A stretch of 64,000 nucleotides of DNA. Origin: Cokeromyces recurvatus (taxonomy: Eukaryota > Mucoromycota > Mucoromycetes > Mucorales > Mucoraceae). The stretch spans positions 331,501-395,500 of the forward strand of contig NW_026251397.1 in NCBI RefSeq assembly GCF_025118155.1, read 5' to 3'. How positions within the stretch are numbered: position 1 is the stretch's first letter; the number at the start of each line of letters is the position of its first letter. Position numbers and translations under genes: made by a program. Positions 51,019-62,012 of this stretch are shown in pieces. The notes under the pieces were generated by a model. It searched no databases, had not been told where the DNA came from, and worked only from the letters and a program-made list of their open reading frames with translations.

Positions 51019-53462
51019 ATGACAAGTACAACTGTTAGGTATAAATAAATAGCAAATGAGAATAATAAGCTCTTGAATATATAACATTGATTTTTTTTTC
51101 TAGGGTTGCGCTAAGGGTCAAGCCTCTTTACACTAATGAAAAAAATAATCTAAATGAGATGACGGAATGCATTTCATTTGTTAAAAATGAACCACGCATC
51201 AATATTGGAAACGACAATAGATCATTTACTTTTGATTTTGTATATCCTCCAATGTCAACACAAAAGGAAATTTATAATTCTAGCATCATTCCACTTATAG
51301 ATCGTTTCATTGAGGGGTAAACATAATATTACTATTTTTTTTTCCGTACCTGAATTTTCTAAATAATAACTCCGTTTTCATTTCCATAACAACACGTTTA
51401 GTAAAAACGTTACTATTCTTGCATATGGGTAAATATAGTATATATATGTATATGTTTCTTTTTTTTTTCCTTTTTTTACTCATTTATCTTCATTGTCTTT
51501 ATTCAATATATACTTAATTTTTATTAGACAAACTGGGTCTGGGAAGACTTACAGTATGGGTACAGGTTTAGAAGCAATATGTTCAAACCCAGATAAACAA
51601 GGTAATTCATAACGCTGAACCTATTTAATATTATATAATGAAATGATTTATCCCTCCTCTTCCTCTTTCTTTCTTTTCTTTTCTTTTCTTTTTCCCCTTT
51701 CTTTTAAAGGTATAATACCTCGTTTTACAGAAACAATTTTTAATAGAATGACTCAGATTAAAGACGAATCACCATCAAATGATTTTCAAATTTATGTATC
51801 CTATATTGAGTTGTATAATGAAGATATAAATGATCTTTTGCTTACATCTGAATCAAATATCTCGGGCCAAGACAATAATCCTCCAACAATAAGAGAAGAT
51901 ACAGAAGGAAATATTGTTTGGTCTGGCATTAATGAAAAAAGAGTATATACTAAGAATGATATATTAAGGTATATAAAGAATTCATTCATATGTGTGATTC
52001 CTTTCTGGGAATATATACTGACATGTATAAACTATCTATCAAGATTATTACAGAAAGGATCTCAAAGAAGAACGACAGGATCAACCAAGATGAATATGTC
52101 ATCTTCACGTTCCCATGCTATATTTTCAATTTTGCTTAAACAACAGATAATGGAAAATAATGATATACAAACAAACAATCATTTATTAAACGATGAAAAT
52201 TCAATAATTCCTGAAAGACTCGTATCATTTAATAGTAAACATTTAGTATCAAAATTCCATTTTGTTGATTTAGCAGGTTCAGAAAGAGTAAATAAGCCAT
52301 ATATATATATATATGTATATCCATAAGCAAGTAATACTAATACTAATACTAATACTAATAATAATTACTATTATTCTTTTATAAACAAAAGCTAAAAAGG
52401 ACCAATGCTATAGGTGATCGACAAAAAGAAGGTATTTTTATTAATGGAGGACTACTTGCATTAGGAAATGTGATTTCAGCTTTGAGTGATGAATCAAACA
52501 GTAAAAGAGGATCTCAACATGTTCCTTATCGTGATAGTAAGCTAACACGTTTGTTACAAGATAGTTTAGGAGGCAATAGCCATACACTCATGTTAGCATG
52601 TATCAGTTCTTCTAGTTCGGATTATATGGAAACATTAAATACGCTGAAATACGCAAGTCGTGCGTGTCATATTCATAATAAAGTTCGTATTAACCTTGAT
52701 CATCAGTTACCTGATGGCTACTTATCTCAAGAGGAATCCCACTTTCTGCGAAATCAAGTGTCTCGGCTTAAGAACGAGGTACTATTACTTCGAGATATAC
52801 ATGGAAGCAAACACCATCCATTTATGGACGAATTAAAAAGTATGAGAGAAGAAATAAATCACATGAAAACTTATTATAATTCAGTCGGAAGCACTCTGCA
52901 ACAACAACAACAACAACAAACCTATCAAAATAAAGAAGAAAAGAAGCATAGTCATAATATGAGTCAGCAGAATACAACACATTCATTGCTTCAGCATTAT
53001 GCGCAAGAGGTGGAGGACTTGAGATCTCAAGTTGCTGAAACACATGCTAAACTTAATACACTTTACAAAACAGCAGCCAAGAGTGGTATTACAGCAAATA
53101 AGTTGCATTTAAAATTAATAGGTCGAGACCACTATTTTTCTTTGCCTCCCAAGACTTTATCCAGTGTGGGATACTTTGATAAAAAAAATAAAAAGCCTCT
53201 ATTTGGTGGTAGTCAAAGATATCATCATCAAAAATCTTCATTATCACACAGTCGTCTTAAGAGTAATAAACGAAGGCCCACTTTTCAGCGAATGAAGACA
53301 CAATCTTTACCATCATCAAAGAGAAAAAACTGCAAAAGTAATGAAAAAATGGATGAACTACTTGAAATACTGCGTAAAGAATATCAAGAAGGGGGGAACA
53401 CATATGATATGATAAATGAACAGGTAAGGATAAATTAAAATATAAAGCTTATTTTTTTTTTA

Positions 53463-53497
<35 letters not shown>

Positions 53498-53908
53498 GGT
53501 GTTAAAAAGAGAAGAAAAGGAGAGTCCCGATTAAAGTTTTAACTGTGGTGATACAAAGATAGAGTGAGAGGGTGTGTAGTTGCTGGGGAATTTTTTTGAT
53601 TCTAAATTTTACTTAGCGAATATGTAAACCATTATATTTGTTGGTTTATTTGGTCACAGTCAACAGATGAAACAGTATTACTAGCGTCACATGCTGACCT
53701 GACAATAGAGAAAGCGATTGTTGATGAATCTAAGGCTAATTTGGAGGTCCTTCCCGATAATCAAATAAAAAAAAATACGCATATTTCCACAATGCCTTCA
53801 AACTCTGTTGTTTACCCTTACAACTATATCTTGGAAGATGATGAATTAGAGGCTTTGGTAAATATACAATTTAGATTAAAAATAGATGTATTTTATTTCT
53901 TCATCTAA

Positions 53909-53942
<34 letters not shown>

Positions 53943-55077
53943 TTAGGCTGTTCCATCTTGGTCTGATGCACCAAAGATTCAATCTATACATGATTCTTCA
54001 AAGCGTAAATCAATATCATTGGATTCTATGTGGGACGATACCGAGAGTTCTATCACCACTTCACGTATAGAATCTTTCAATGAAGATAAAAGTAATATAG
54101 AGGATGGATATGAACTATATAAACAAACCACGTTAAATAACAGTTCTAGCAGATCCAAAGACATCCGACGTCTGCAAAATAGGAATATGCTAAAAATGCT
54201 ACATCAAATCCAGGCAGATGTACTTGTTAAACGTGAATTGGTCGGCGAACTGGAAAAGACTGAAGGAAGATATACACAAATGTGTAATAGTTATGCAGAA
54301 AAATTAAGTGAGCTTAATGAACACCTCTTAGAGATACAGAAACAACAACAAGAAGATATAACTGTTCCATCAATACCAAAGAAAATAACTACTGTAAAAA
54401 AGGGGGCTACATTACGTAGAGCAAACACAATAACAAGTTCTCCCTCTATAACTCGACCTCAAAGTGCTTTACAATTAAGGGAGAATCGAGAAGCTCAAGA
54501 AGTACGTTCACAATATGAAGTAAAAATGAAGCTTCTTGTTGCAGAAAACCAGGAACTTCGTAAAAAAAATTTACAATCAACACAAGCTGTTAAAATAGCT
54601 CGTACTAAAGCTGAAGAGTTAATTAGTCGACTTCGTGCTGATATTGAAGTGCTTAAATTGGATAAAAAAAAGCTGAATAAAGAGCGCAAACAAGAAGTGG
54701 ATAAAGGACGTGAGGCAGCTATCAAGTATGAAAGGGAAATTCAACAACTCAAAAGAAGGGTACTTGTTGCATTCGACTCTAAAAAGAAACTTGAAGAGGA
54801 GAATCATACACAAGCTCAATTAATAAAAAAGAGGACAGATGAAACTGCGACTGCTAATATGCAGTTGAGATGCTTGACTAACGTTTTAAGAAAAGCAGCA
54901 AATGAAGGAACCTTTTTAAATGAAGCTTCGTTGGAGAAACTCCTGGAGAATGCCAATAGCATAATGCAACAAACCGCAAGAAACAATAATAATCGTAAAT
55001 CAGTTATTATAAGAACAGGAACTATTTCACCTATAGGAGATAGTTCAAGTGTAAACAGTAATAACAGTAGTATATAG
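51019..55077 (+). CDS. Kinesin-4-like motor protein
   Basis: Nine exons: 51019–51038, 51104–51316, 51402–51428, 51528–51601, 51710–51968, 52044–52287, 52392–53423, 53660–53857 and 53947–55077; 1065 aa. The N-terminal motor starts [15 protein letters not shown]. It has the P-loop [14 protein letters not shown] (split by intron 3), switch [12 protein letters not shown], switch II DLAGSER (split just after), and [19 protein letters not shown] … [20 protein letters not shown]. The GTG after the P-loop and this last block favour kinesin-4 (KIF4/KIF21). Two coiled-coil regions follow, about residues 395–500 and 740–940, separated by a Ser/Lys-rich linker. Kinesin-4 motors act on spindle midzone and microtubule length control. 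No cargo domain is recognised. A Gln run lies near residue 450. Intron 7 carries A32. Confidence 0.92.
53464..53495. repeat. Poly-A tract, 32 bases, in kinesin intron 7
   Basis: A32 on the coding strand, 40 bases after the donor at 53424, directly preceded by a short T-run. Confidence 0.9.
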
Positions 55078-55983
55078 ATTTTTGGATTGCTTTATTTTTT
55101 ATATCTTAAGCATGAAGTAATTTGAATATGTATATACATATACATACATATATATATACATATACATATATATATATATATATATATCCTCATTTTTTTA
55201 TGGAAGTATATATATTGCCATGTAATGCTGATCTCTTTTTTTTTTTCGATCATATAATTATTGCAAGCTTTTTTTTTTTTTTTTTTTTTTTTAATTTTGA
55301 ATACTATCAACATGCTTTACTTTATGAATATATTTATATTAAATAGAATAATATATAAATGAAACAATATTATGTTGATTTCATGTTAAAATATTGGCTT
55401 GCATTATTTACATATAAGACATATAACTGTATAGATAATGGTTTTTATATGTATATTACTACTGGTTCATAAAAATAATATTTTATAGAAATAAATAGTT
55501 GTACATTACTTTTATTTTGTTAAAGTGGTATGAATTAATCACTATATAATTTCTCATAAAGAATGTATATACATAGTGTCATGCTCTATTGTTGTATATG
55601 AATATTTATATGTATATTCATATACATTTGTAGAAATAGGTGCCATTTTTTTTTCTTAACTAAAACTTCAAAATTAAAGAATTTTAAGCATTTTCATACA
55701 TACTAATTTTATATAAATACATTTATACTCTAATGCATAGTGAGATATTTTTAGTTTAGTTTTAAACAATGACATTCAATACTCATAAAAAAACTTCTAT
55801 AAATCAAGTTATTTTTCCTCAAATAAAAAAAAAAAAAGTGGTTTGTCATATATAATAAAATAACCTTATAACAACTAAAAACCCGCTATCTTTTGTGCTT
55901 TTTATTTTCTTGTCAAATATTTTATTTAAATTTGTACTTTTTTGTCAATTACTTTTTTTTTTGTTATTATTATTATTAGATAT
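55078..55983. other. Intergenic DNA with TA repeats and T24 tract
   Basis: Includes a TA/TACA-rich block (55128–55190), T24 (55269–55292) and an 11-bp-stem hairpin at 55594–55625 (GTATATGAATA/TATTCATATAC). No gene seen; frames at 55092–55346 are products of the repeats. Confidence 0.65.
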
Positions 55984-58525
55984 ATGAGCTCTGTTAATGA
56001 TTCAAATCATAACATGTGTGAAGAAAAAGGAGAAATTAAGAGGGGCTTAGATAGACATATATTTAGCAGCCAAGAATCCAAATCTTTACCTGTTGAAGTA
56101 AGCTCAAATACAAGAGTAGAACCAACAGTCAATAAAAATAATATGAATGTACTATCATATAATGAAAAGATAAATCAATCATTATCTTACAAACAGCATT
56201 GTATACAGTGTTTTAATTGTCGTCACCAACTAAAAAAGATGGGTTCATATGTTAAGCAAAAAATGGCTTTTAGATCCAGTGTTACTGTTGACCCACATTT
56301 ATATTCTCGAGGGCAGAAAAGAATTATATTAATAGCTTTAGCGCTAGGTGCCTCTTTAAACGGCTTTTGTTCAACAGTTTATGTAAGTCTTTGAAGAAGG
56401 TATATTACATAATGTATTCATAGACATTCATATAGTTTCCAGGTATACCAGACATCAAGTCCGAGTTGAAAGCTTCTGAAATTGAAATAACATTGGTATC
56501 TTCTTTATTTATTCTATTCAGTGGAATAGGAGTATGTAATAATATGCAAAATGTATTACATAAAAGTTGTTTAATACCTATCTTTTATTATCATTACAAT
56601 TAGCCCATTTTTTGGGCTTCAATGTCAGATTATTATTTTATTCGAAGGCAAATATCAAAAAAAAAAAAAACTTGTCTTTGGGTTATCTAAATTTTATCTT
56701 CTTTCATTGTAATAGATTCTTGTATCTTGTAGCATTATTAGTATTTATTGGAGCTTCTGTTGGGTGTGCAGTATCCAATAAAATAGGGCTATTAATTGTA
56801 TTAAGATGCTTTCAATCTTTTGGAACATCAGGTATATTAGAGAGAGAAAAAAAAATACACAAAAGATTACATTATATGCTCATGCATATTACGCATTATT
56901 ATTATTATTATTATTTTCTATATCATACTAGTTACCATGTCTGTAGGTGCTGGAACAGTATCTGATTGCTGGCAAATTACAGAGAGAGGATCGGCATTCA
57001 GTGTTTTATTTGTTGGTCAATTCTTAGGACCACTTGTTGGTAACTATTAGAAAAACTTGTTCAACAAATGTATAGTATATTGGTATGTATTATAACTAAA
57101 CTATATTCTATTTACAAAAAAAAAAAAAGGACCTATTATTGGAGGTGGTATTACATCTAAAACAGGATGGAGAAGTGTTTTCTGGATTTGTGCAGGATAT
57201 GGCATTTTTTTGTTTTTATTTTTTTTCTTTTATTTTCCTGAAACTTATCGTCTAAACCATCATTGGGATAATGAGCAACAGAAACCTTCTGAGCTACAGA
57301 GTCAGGCGACTTTAATCAATGGTTCGTCTCCAGGGATTGTATTAACTGCGTTACCTCCATCTTCTTCTTCAGTTTCTCAAACTGTACCCAATTCTTCATC
57401 ATCAAGCTTTATACAACAAAATAAAGATAACATTGCTAGCTATAAGGCAGTATTAAAAGAAGGAAAAATACTTAATTTATCAGAAAATAATAGTAATGAA
57501 GAAGGAGCCTATCATGTTATCGTTCCTTCCACTAGTACAAATACTATAGAAAATAAGAACAAGTATGATACTTCAAACAGAATATTTAATCCATTCAAAA
57601 GTTTTGCTATGCTGCAGTATATATTTGTCTGCTTTGTAGCTATTGAGATAGGATTTTGCTTTGGTACAATGTTTACTTTAGAAACACTTATTCCCGATAT
57701 TTATTATACTCACTATCAGTTTAATTCATGGCAAACAGGTATTTTAATAAGTATTTTTTTTTGAATTACTATTATTTACAGTGTATATTAGGTCTAAGTT
57801 TTTTAGGTGCAGGTCTCGGGAACGTGATAGGCTCATTAGTCTCAGGACAACTCTCAGATTATTTTCTGAAAAAATCTAGTGAAAAACGAGGCGGAATATA
57901 TAAAGCAGAAGATAGACTTACACCAAATACATGGTTTGTATTATATATTTGCAAATTAATGAATTCAAATTCACTTATTCACATGTATACACACACACAC
58001 ACACATGTATACATATATAATTATGTGTTTTATTATATTATTGGTGTTGTCCTATTCTATAAAGGCCAGGAGGTTTTTTCTTGATACCTTTAGGTGTGTT
58101 AATATTTGGATGGAGCATTATGGCTGGATTTTCAGTTTGGCCTGCAATCATAGGCTTTAGCATTTTATGTTTTGGAATGAGTCAAGGTTTGTAAAATTAA
58201 AAAAAAAATAATAAGTTTGTTTTAATTTTAAATGAATTGCATATCTTTGTATTATATACTAGTCTATACAGCAGGGTCAGCGTATTTAGTAGATGCGATT
58301 CCTGGGAAAGGGGCATCAGTTACAGCTGCTTGTAACTTTTTAAGATCAACGATGGCAGCTATTTTAAGTTTGATATCACCTATAATGGGTTCTGCATTAT
58401 CTATTGGTTATGTATCTATACTCTTGACTTCTCTTAATGTCATAGGTATGAGTTTATTAGTATATATCAAATTTAAGGGTATTTATTTTAGAAGAAAAGC
58501 TGGATTTGCTCCACCAAAAGTATAA
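55984..58525 (+). CDS. Major facilitator superfamily transporter (DHA1 drug:H+ antiporter type)
   Basis: Nine exons: 55984–56382, 56436–56531, 56604–56647, 56716–56831, 56932–57039, 57130–57738, 57792–57933, 58065–58186 and 58263–58525; 632 aa. A long hydrophilic N-terminus of about 110 residues precedes twelve membrane segments. Family blocks are YSRGQKRIILIALALGASLN, FPGIPDIKSELKASEIEITL, motif A in PIFWASMSDYYFIRRF, GAGTVSDCWQITERGSAFS, GPLVGPIIGGGITSKTGWRS and YTAGSAYLVDAIPGKGASVT. The GP–GP–GG motif C and the AYLVD block match fungal DHA1 exporters. A Ser/Asn-rich loop of about 110 residues divides the halves. The start is the ATG at 55984. Intron 3 appears to use a GC donor. Substrate unknown; a plasma-membrane exporter is inferred. 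Confidence 0.9.
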
Positions 58526-58713
58526 ACAAAAAAAAAAAAATTACTGATAATAATCAATGATCTTTTTTCTTTATTATTTATAAGGGAATAAAAAAATTGC
58601 AAAAGTCTTTAGTTTTATGAATATTTATATGTATCCTTTTTTTCGTCGTTGTTATTTATTTTTATTTTTTTCAGCAAGAGATTATTGCCCTCAGAATAAA
58701 GGTATGAAGTTAT

Positions 58714-58853
58714 TTACTTCTTGCAGCCACAAGAGGAACAGGTACAGTTCGAACCACAGTTACTGTATAACATATATTTAATTATATTTACTACAAAATA
58801 ATAAATATACACAAGTGACTTTACCCGCAGCATTTTCCACCACCGTTTTGCAT
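58714..58853 (-). CDS. Metallothionein, 25 residues, two exons
   Basis: Minus-strand exons 58825–58853 and 58714–58762, joined across a 62-bp GT–AG intron (GTAAAG … ATACAG), give 25 residues and a TAA stop. The start is MQNGGGKCCG and the end NCGSNCTCSSCGCKK. There are seven cysteines (8, 9, 12, 16, 18, 21, 23) and no aromatic residue. The C-terminal spacing C-x3-C-x-C-x2-C is the same as in the Neurospora crassa copper metallothionein, also about 25 residues with seven Cys. Such peptides bind Cu(I) through thiolate clusters and buffer copper in the cytosol. The reading depends on the intron, because the unspliced frame stops after 10 codons. It lies convergent to the MFS gene, 189 bp from its stop. 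Copper regulation is likely by family, but no copper-response site was confirmed. Confidence 0.85.
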
Positions 58854-59239
58854 CTTATATTTGTATATGATTTATGAAAAAAAAAAAAAGAAAAGAAATA
58901 CAAATATTATAAAACAAGACGGATTTATATACACAATGTATCTACCACATGAGTTGCATACATTTTACATGGATCGGGGAAGTTATTTGTAGGACAATAA
59001 GTCTTTGAATTTGTTTAAAACAGCTGATATTAACACATCATTTGCCAAGACTATAAATCACTTACTATCATGTGTTCGTGATTAAATTTAATATGTTTAT
59101 GTTTTATAAAAATCCCAATTTTATACAAATGCGTCTACAGAAGGTGGTAATAAAAAAGCGTTTATATCGAATGGAATTATTATAATTTAAGGAAAAAAAA
59201 AAGATATATTTATGTGTATAATTAAAAATTTTGATAGTT
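58854..59239. other. Upstream region of the metallothionein gene
   Basis: About 385 bp that should hold the metallothionein promoter and the 3' end of RSM7. A CAGCTG palindrome lies near 59020, but it does not fit the full Ace1-type consensus (THNNGCTG). No TATA box is certain. Confidence 0.45.
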
Positions 59240-59866
59240 TTATCGTTGAATATTATATGAGGCTTGTGTATTAGCACGATTAGCTAATGCTTGTTTATGT
59301 AATTGCAGCTTCTTCTGCAAAACAGTACTGGTGCCTTGCGAAACATCATACACTTCTGCTGCAAATCTTTCCGCAAATGTTTTTTCTCCACGTTTCTTTG
59401 CAGCTTCTAACATCCAGACAATAGCACGACGACGACGTTGACGATCTCTTAATGGTGTAGGAACATAAACGACTTTAGATCCCTTTTTCATTGAAGATAA
59501 TTTAAACAAAGGTGAAGCTTCTGCAATAGATTCAAGTAAAACTTCATAAGGATCTGTTTCTGGCTCAATCTTTTTGGAAAGGTATTCCATACTGTCAGAG
59601 ATTAAACGTTGTGCTCTAGCTTTTTTACCATCTCGCATGAGTGTATTTACAAGTTGACTTACAACTTCATTATTGGGCACAATTGAATCTGGAAGTTGCT
59701 TTAAAGTAGTGTTCTCCATAATTGGTTCTGTTGGTTCTGTTGCTTCAGGTACTGATGTTGTGGTATAAGCAGTAGGCATTATACTCATTGGGCGAATCCA
59801 TGAAAGTTGGAATTTGCACATTGTAGCTCCATTTTGACGAAGTGCTTGTAATATAGTACTGTTCAT
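59240..59866 (-). CDS. RSM7: Mitochondrial small-subunit ribosomal protein uS7m
   Basis: A single exon of 208 aa. The first ATG is at 59864–59866 (MNSTILQALRQNGATMC), followed by a probable mitochondrial presequence and a Thr/Pro/Glu linker. The uS7 core shows NNEVVSQLVNTLMRDGKKARAQRLISDSMEYLSKK, DPYEVLLESIAEASPLFKL, the basic β-hairpin VVYVPTPLRDRQRRRRAIVW, and EKTFAERFAAEVYDVSQGTSTVLQKKLQLHKQALANR. uS7 nucleates assembly of the small-subunit head. Length is normal for a fungal mitochondrial uS7. A frame extension to 59890 begins with TTG and was not used. Confidence 0.95.
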   Translation of the reverse strand: MNSTILQALRQNGATMCKFQLSWIRPMSIMPTAYTTTSVPEATEPTEPIMENTTLKQLPDSIVPNNEVVSQLVNTLMRDGKKARAQRLISDSMEYLSKKIEPETDPYEVLLESIAEASPLFKLSSMKKGSKVVYVPTPLRDRQRRRRAIVWMLEAAKKRGEKTFAERFAAEVYDVSQGTSTVLQKKLQLHKQALANRANTQASYNIQR

Positions 59867-60879
59867 GGTATGTATAACTATATTACACAAGAAAAAAAAT
59901 TTTTTTGTATTAGATGTAAAGGTATATAGAGCCTATGTATAAATAGGAAGGGGTGGTAAAATGACAGGAGGACCTGGTTGAGAGTGTGGATGACCAATGT
60001 ATTAACACTCCGCCTTAAATGGGGTTTTTTTTTTATGTTCAAAAAGTCACAGTGAATAAATCATAATCGAATCAAACAAAAAATTGACTATTGGGTTTGT
60101 AGCTTGTGGTAGAATTACTGAGTTATCCTAATTTAAAAAAGTGCCAGAAAAAAAAACCCAATTTTTTTTTTAAAATGAACGGTAAAAAAAAAGTAAAGGG
60201 AAAAGTAAAAGCTCAAATGTTAAAAAAAGGAAAGGTTTTAGCAAAAGGATTTGGGTAAGCCTAGATTGGGGAAAGAAGAAATAGAGTAGTGAGCTGAACA
60301 ACTTATCTCATGTAATGTGGAGCCTATAAAAGGCTAATGTAAATACTATGGAGGGGATGGTATTATGCTAGAAGATTTTTTGGACGAGAACTTATTGAAG
60401 AGGAAGGAAAGAGGGTCTTCAATTGCCCATAGCATTTGTAATCTATAGTGCATATAGAGTCAATATGCTAAATGAATTCTAATAAACAGTTTATGGGGAG
60501 GAGCAAACATGATAATATGATGGACGACTATGGGTAGATAGCGAATTAAGGTGCCAACGAAGGTATTGGCTTTAATATATAAGGAAAGCATCAATTATCA
60601 CGCCTTGACATATCCTTATTGTTTTATATATTTAATCTAAACAATATACGATCTATTGCACAGATTTTAATAATAAATAAGAATCTGATTTAATACGATG
60701 CTGTATAATACAATATGAAATATATATTATTATAGAAAATAAGATCATTATTGTTCTATAGTTAATTACTTTTAAACGTAAACACGAGTACGTGGGCAAT
60801 ATTAGCAAATATAGAAAAGTTATGATCACTTGTATGAATAGTTTTGTAAAACTAAAAAATTAGTACAAAATTGATCAAA
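59867..60879. other. Spacer upstream of RSM7 with G-rich stretches
   Basis: About 1 kb that includes the RSM7 upstream side and the doubtful basic ORF. 60240–60560 is unusually purine-rich and G-containing on the + strand compared with other spacers (for example GGAGGGGATGG, GAAGAGGAAGGAAAGAGGG). Beyond the doubtful ORF, nothing is recognised. Confidence 0.5.
60175..60441 (+). CDS. Possible short basic protein, one or two exons
   Basis: ATG at 60175 opens a 27-codon frame extremely rich in Lys and Gly (MNGKKKVKGKVKAQMLKKGK …) that ends in a stop overlapping a good donor (GG|GTAAGC at 60256). If spliced to an acceptor near 60371 (GCTAG), it would continue GRFFGRELIEEEGKRVFNC to a stop near 60441. 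The region is A-rich, so a Lys-rich chance frame is quite possible. No family recognised. Confidence 0.2.
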
Positions 60880-60969
60880 ATGTCTGAAATAGGAAAATCT
60901 GATAATATTGAATATATTTTATTGTTTCTAACTATTACTTGCATTATTGTACTTGTGATTTTATTATAA
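60880..60969 (+). CDS. Candidate 29-residue single-pass membrane micropeptide
   Basis: An ATG in good context (TCAAAATGTC) opens MSEIGKSDNIEYILLFLTIT followed by CIIVLVILL and a TAA stop. The first ten residues are polar, and residues 12–29 form one uninterrupted hydrophobic helix that ends at the C-terminus, as in a tail-anchored peptide. It lies convergent to the Aim32-like gene, whose stop is 40 bp away. No named family is recognised. AT-rich DNA readily encodes Ile/Leu runs, so chance is a real alternative. Confidence 0.35.
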   Translation: MSEIGKSDNIEYILLFLTITCIIVLVILL

Positions 60970-61008
60970 AAATATATTAATTTTTTTTTCTCTAGTAAGT
61001 ATGATTAT

Positions 61009-62012
61009 CTACCATTTAAAGATTGACCTCTTTTGTTGATTTTCAAAACTATTGTCCATAGCTCCTCTATAAATCTCTTTGATTACTTTTCCTTTTATAA
61101 TGGTTTCCTCAACTATTAGACGACAATGGCAAGTTTTGACTCGACCATACCAAATACCACGAGCACCTTCATTTATATAACAAATGACATTACCTGCAAT
61201 TTTATGACCTAAATTAAACAAATAAAAAATTAGTTCATGATATTTATTATTATTTTAATACTATCTTACTTTTATATACTACCTCCTATATGACTAACCA
61301 TGATAACAGCAGCATCCTGTTCACTCAAGTCTTTTTCCCGTAACACATGGTCGAATTCCTGTGCTAAAATAGGTGCAGTCACTCCACATCGTTTATCTCT
61401 TCTTTTATGTGAACATAGCAACAAAAGTGACTTGTATGGACATTTATAAATATTCATTTCACCTATACGACTATCTTTCTTCAGCAATTCAATATCGACT
61501 GCTTGTTTTGGTAAAGGAGTTGCAAGAAATAGGTTGTAGAAATCATTAGCTTTCTCTGATGTAACATTAGAAATAAGTATATTATCTGGAAAAATCAGGA
61601 CATCACAACTATTGGGGACAGTTGAATAAGTGGAAACAAACGATGCATTTGTCACTAAGTTTTTCCAAGGATATACTGACTTATTATTGCATTCAGCTTG
61701 ATATAAGCTGTAGGCAAAGGTATCTCTTTCATATTGGATTTTTTTAGGCCAATCAGTAACTCCTGTAGCAATCAGAACATGTCGACCGTATGGCTTTACA
61801 GACCCCAAAATAGGCATATCCATCTCAATATTTAAATAAGATGGATATGACTTATGCTCAGAACAAGGATTTGAACAACCTGTACAATCATCTATATCAT
61901 CGTTACCACTTACATTATTACATGTTGCGGATATATATTCCTCAGGCGGTAAAAGATCACTATTCCCGAATCCTGCAAGTATACTAAGGGATTTCTTCAT
62001 GTAAGATACCAT
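61009..62012 (-). CDS. Apd1/Aim32-type thioredoxin-like [2Fe-2S] protein (Suc/Fer-like)
   Basis: Two exons on the minus strand: 61283–62012 and 61009–61208; 309 aa. The N-terminal part has a Cys cluster (CTGCSNPC, about 43–50). The middle resembles the sucrase/ferredoxin-like domain (GRHVLIATGVTDWPKKI). The C-terminal thioredoxin-like ferredoxin part has LLLLCSHKRRDKRCG (C200, C209) and HIGGHKIAGN (H241, H245), followed by WYGRVKTCHC. Apd1 and Aim32 are known to bind a [2Fe-2S] cluster with two Cys and two His in exactly these motifs. Aim32 is mitochondrial and Apd1 cytosolic and linked to redox drug resistance; which one this is I cannot decide. The intron splits the HxGGH motif. Confidence 0.88.

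Noticed and set aside
55092..55346. Overlapping frames on both strands
   Set aside because: Products of TA/TACA repeats and a poly-T tract.
59010..59035. CAGCTG as an Ace1-type copper-response element upstream of the metallothionein
   Set aside because: The bases before GCTG do not fit THNNGCTG on either strand.
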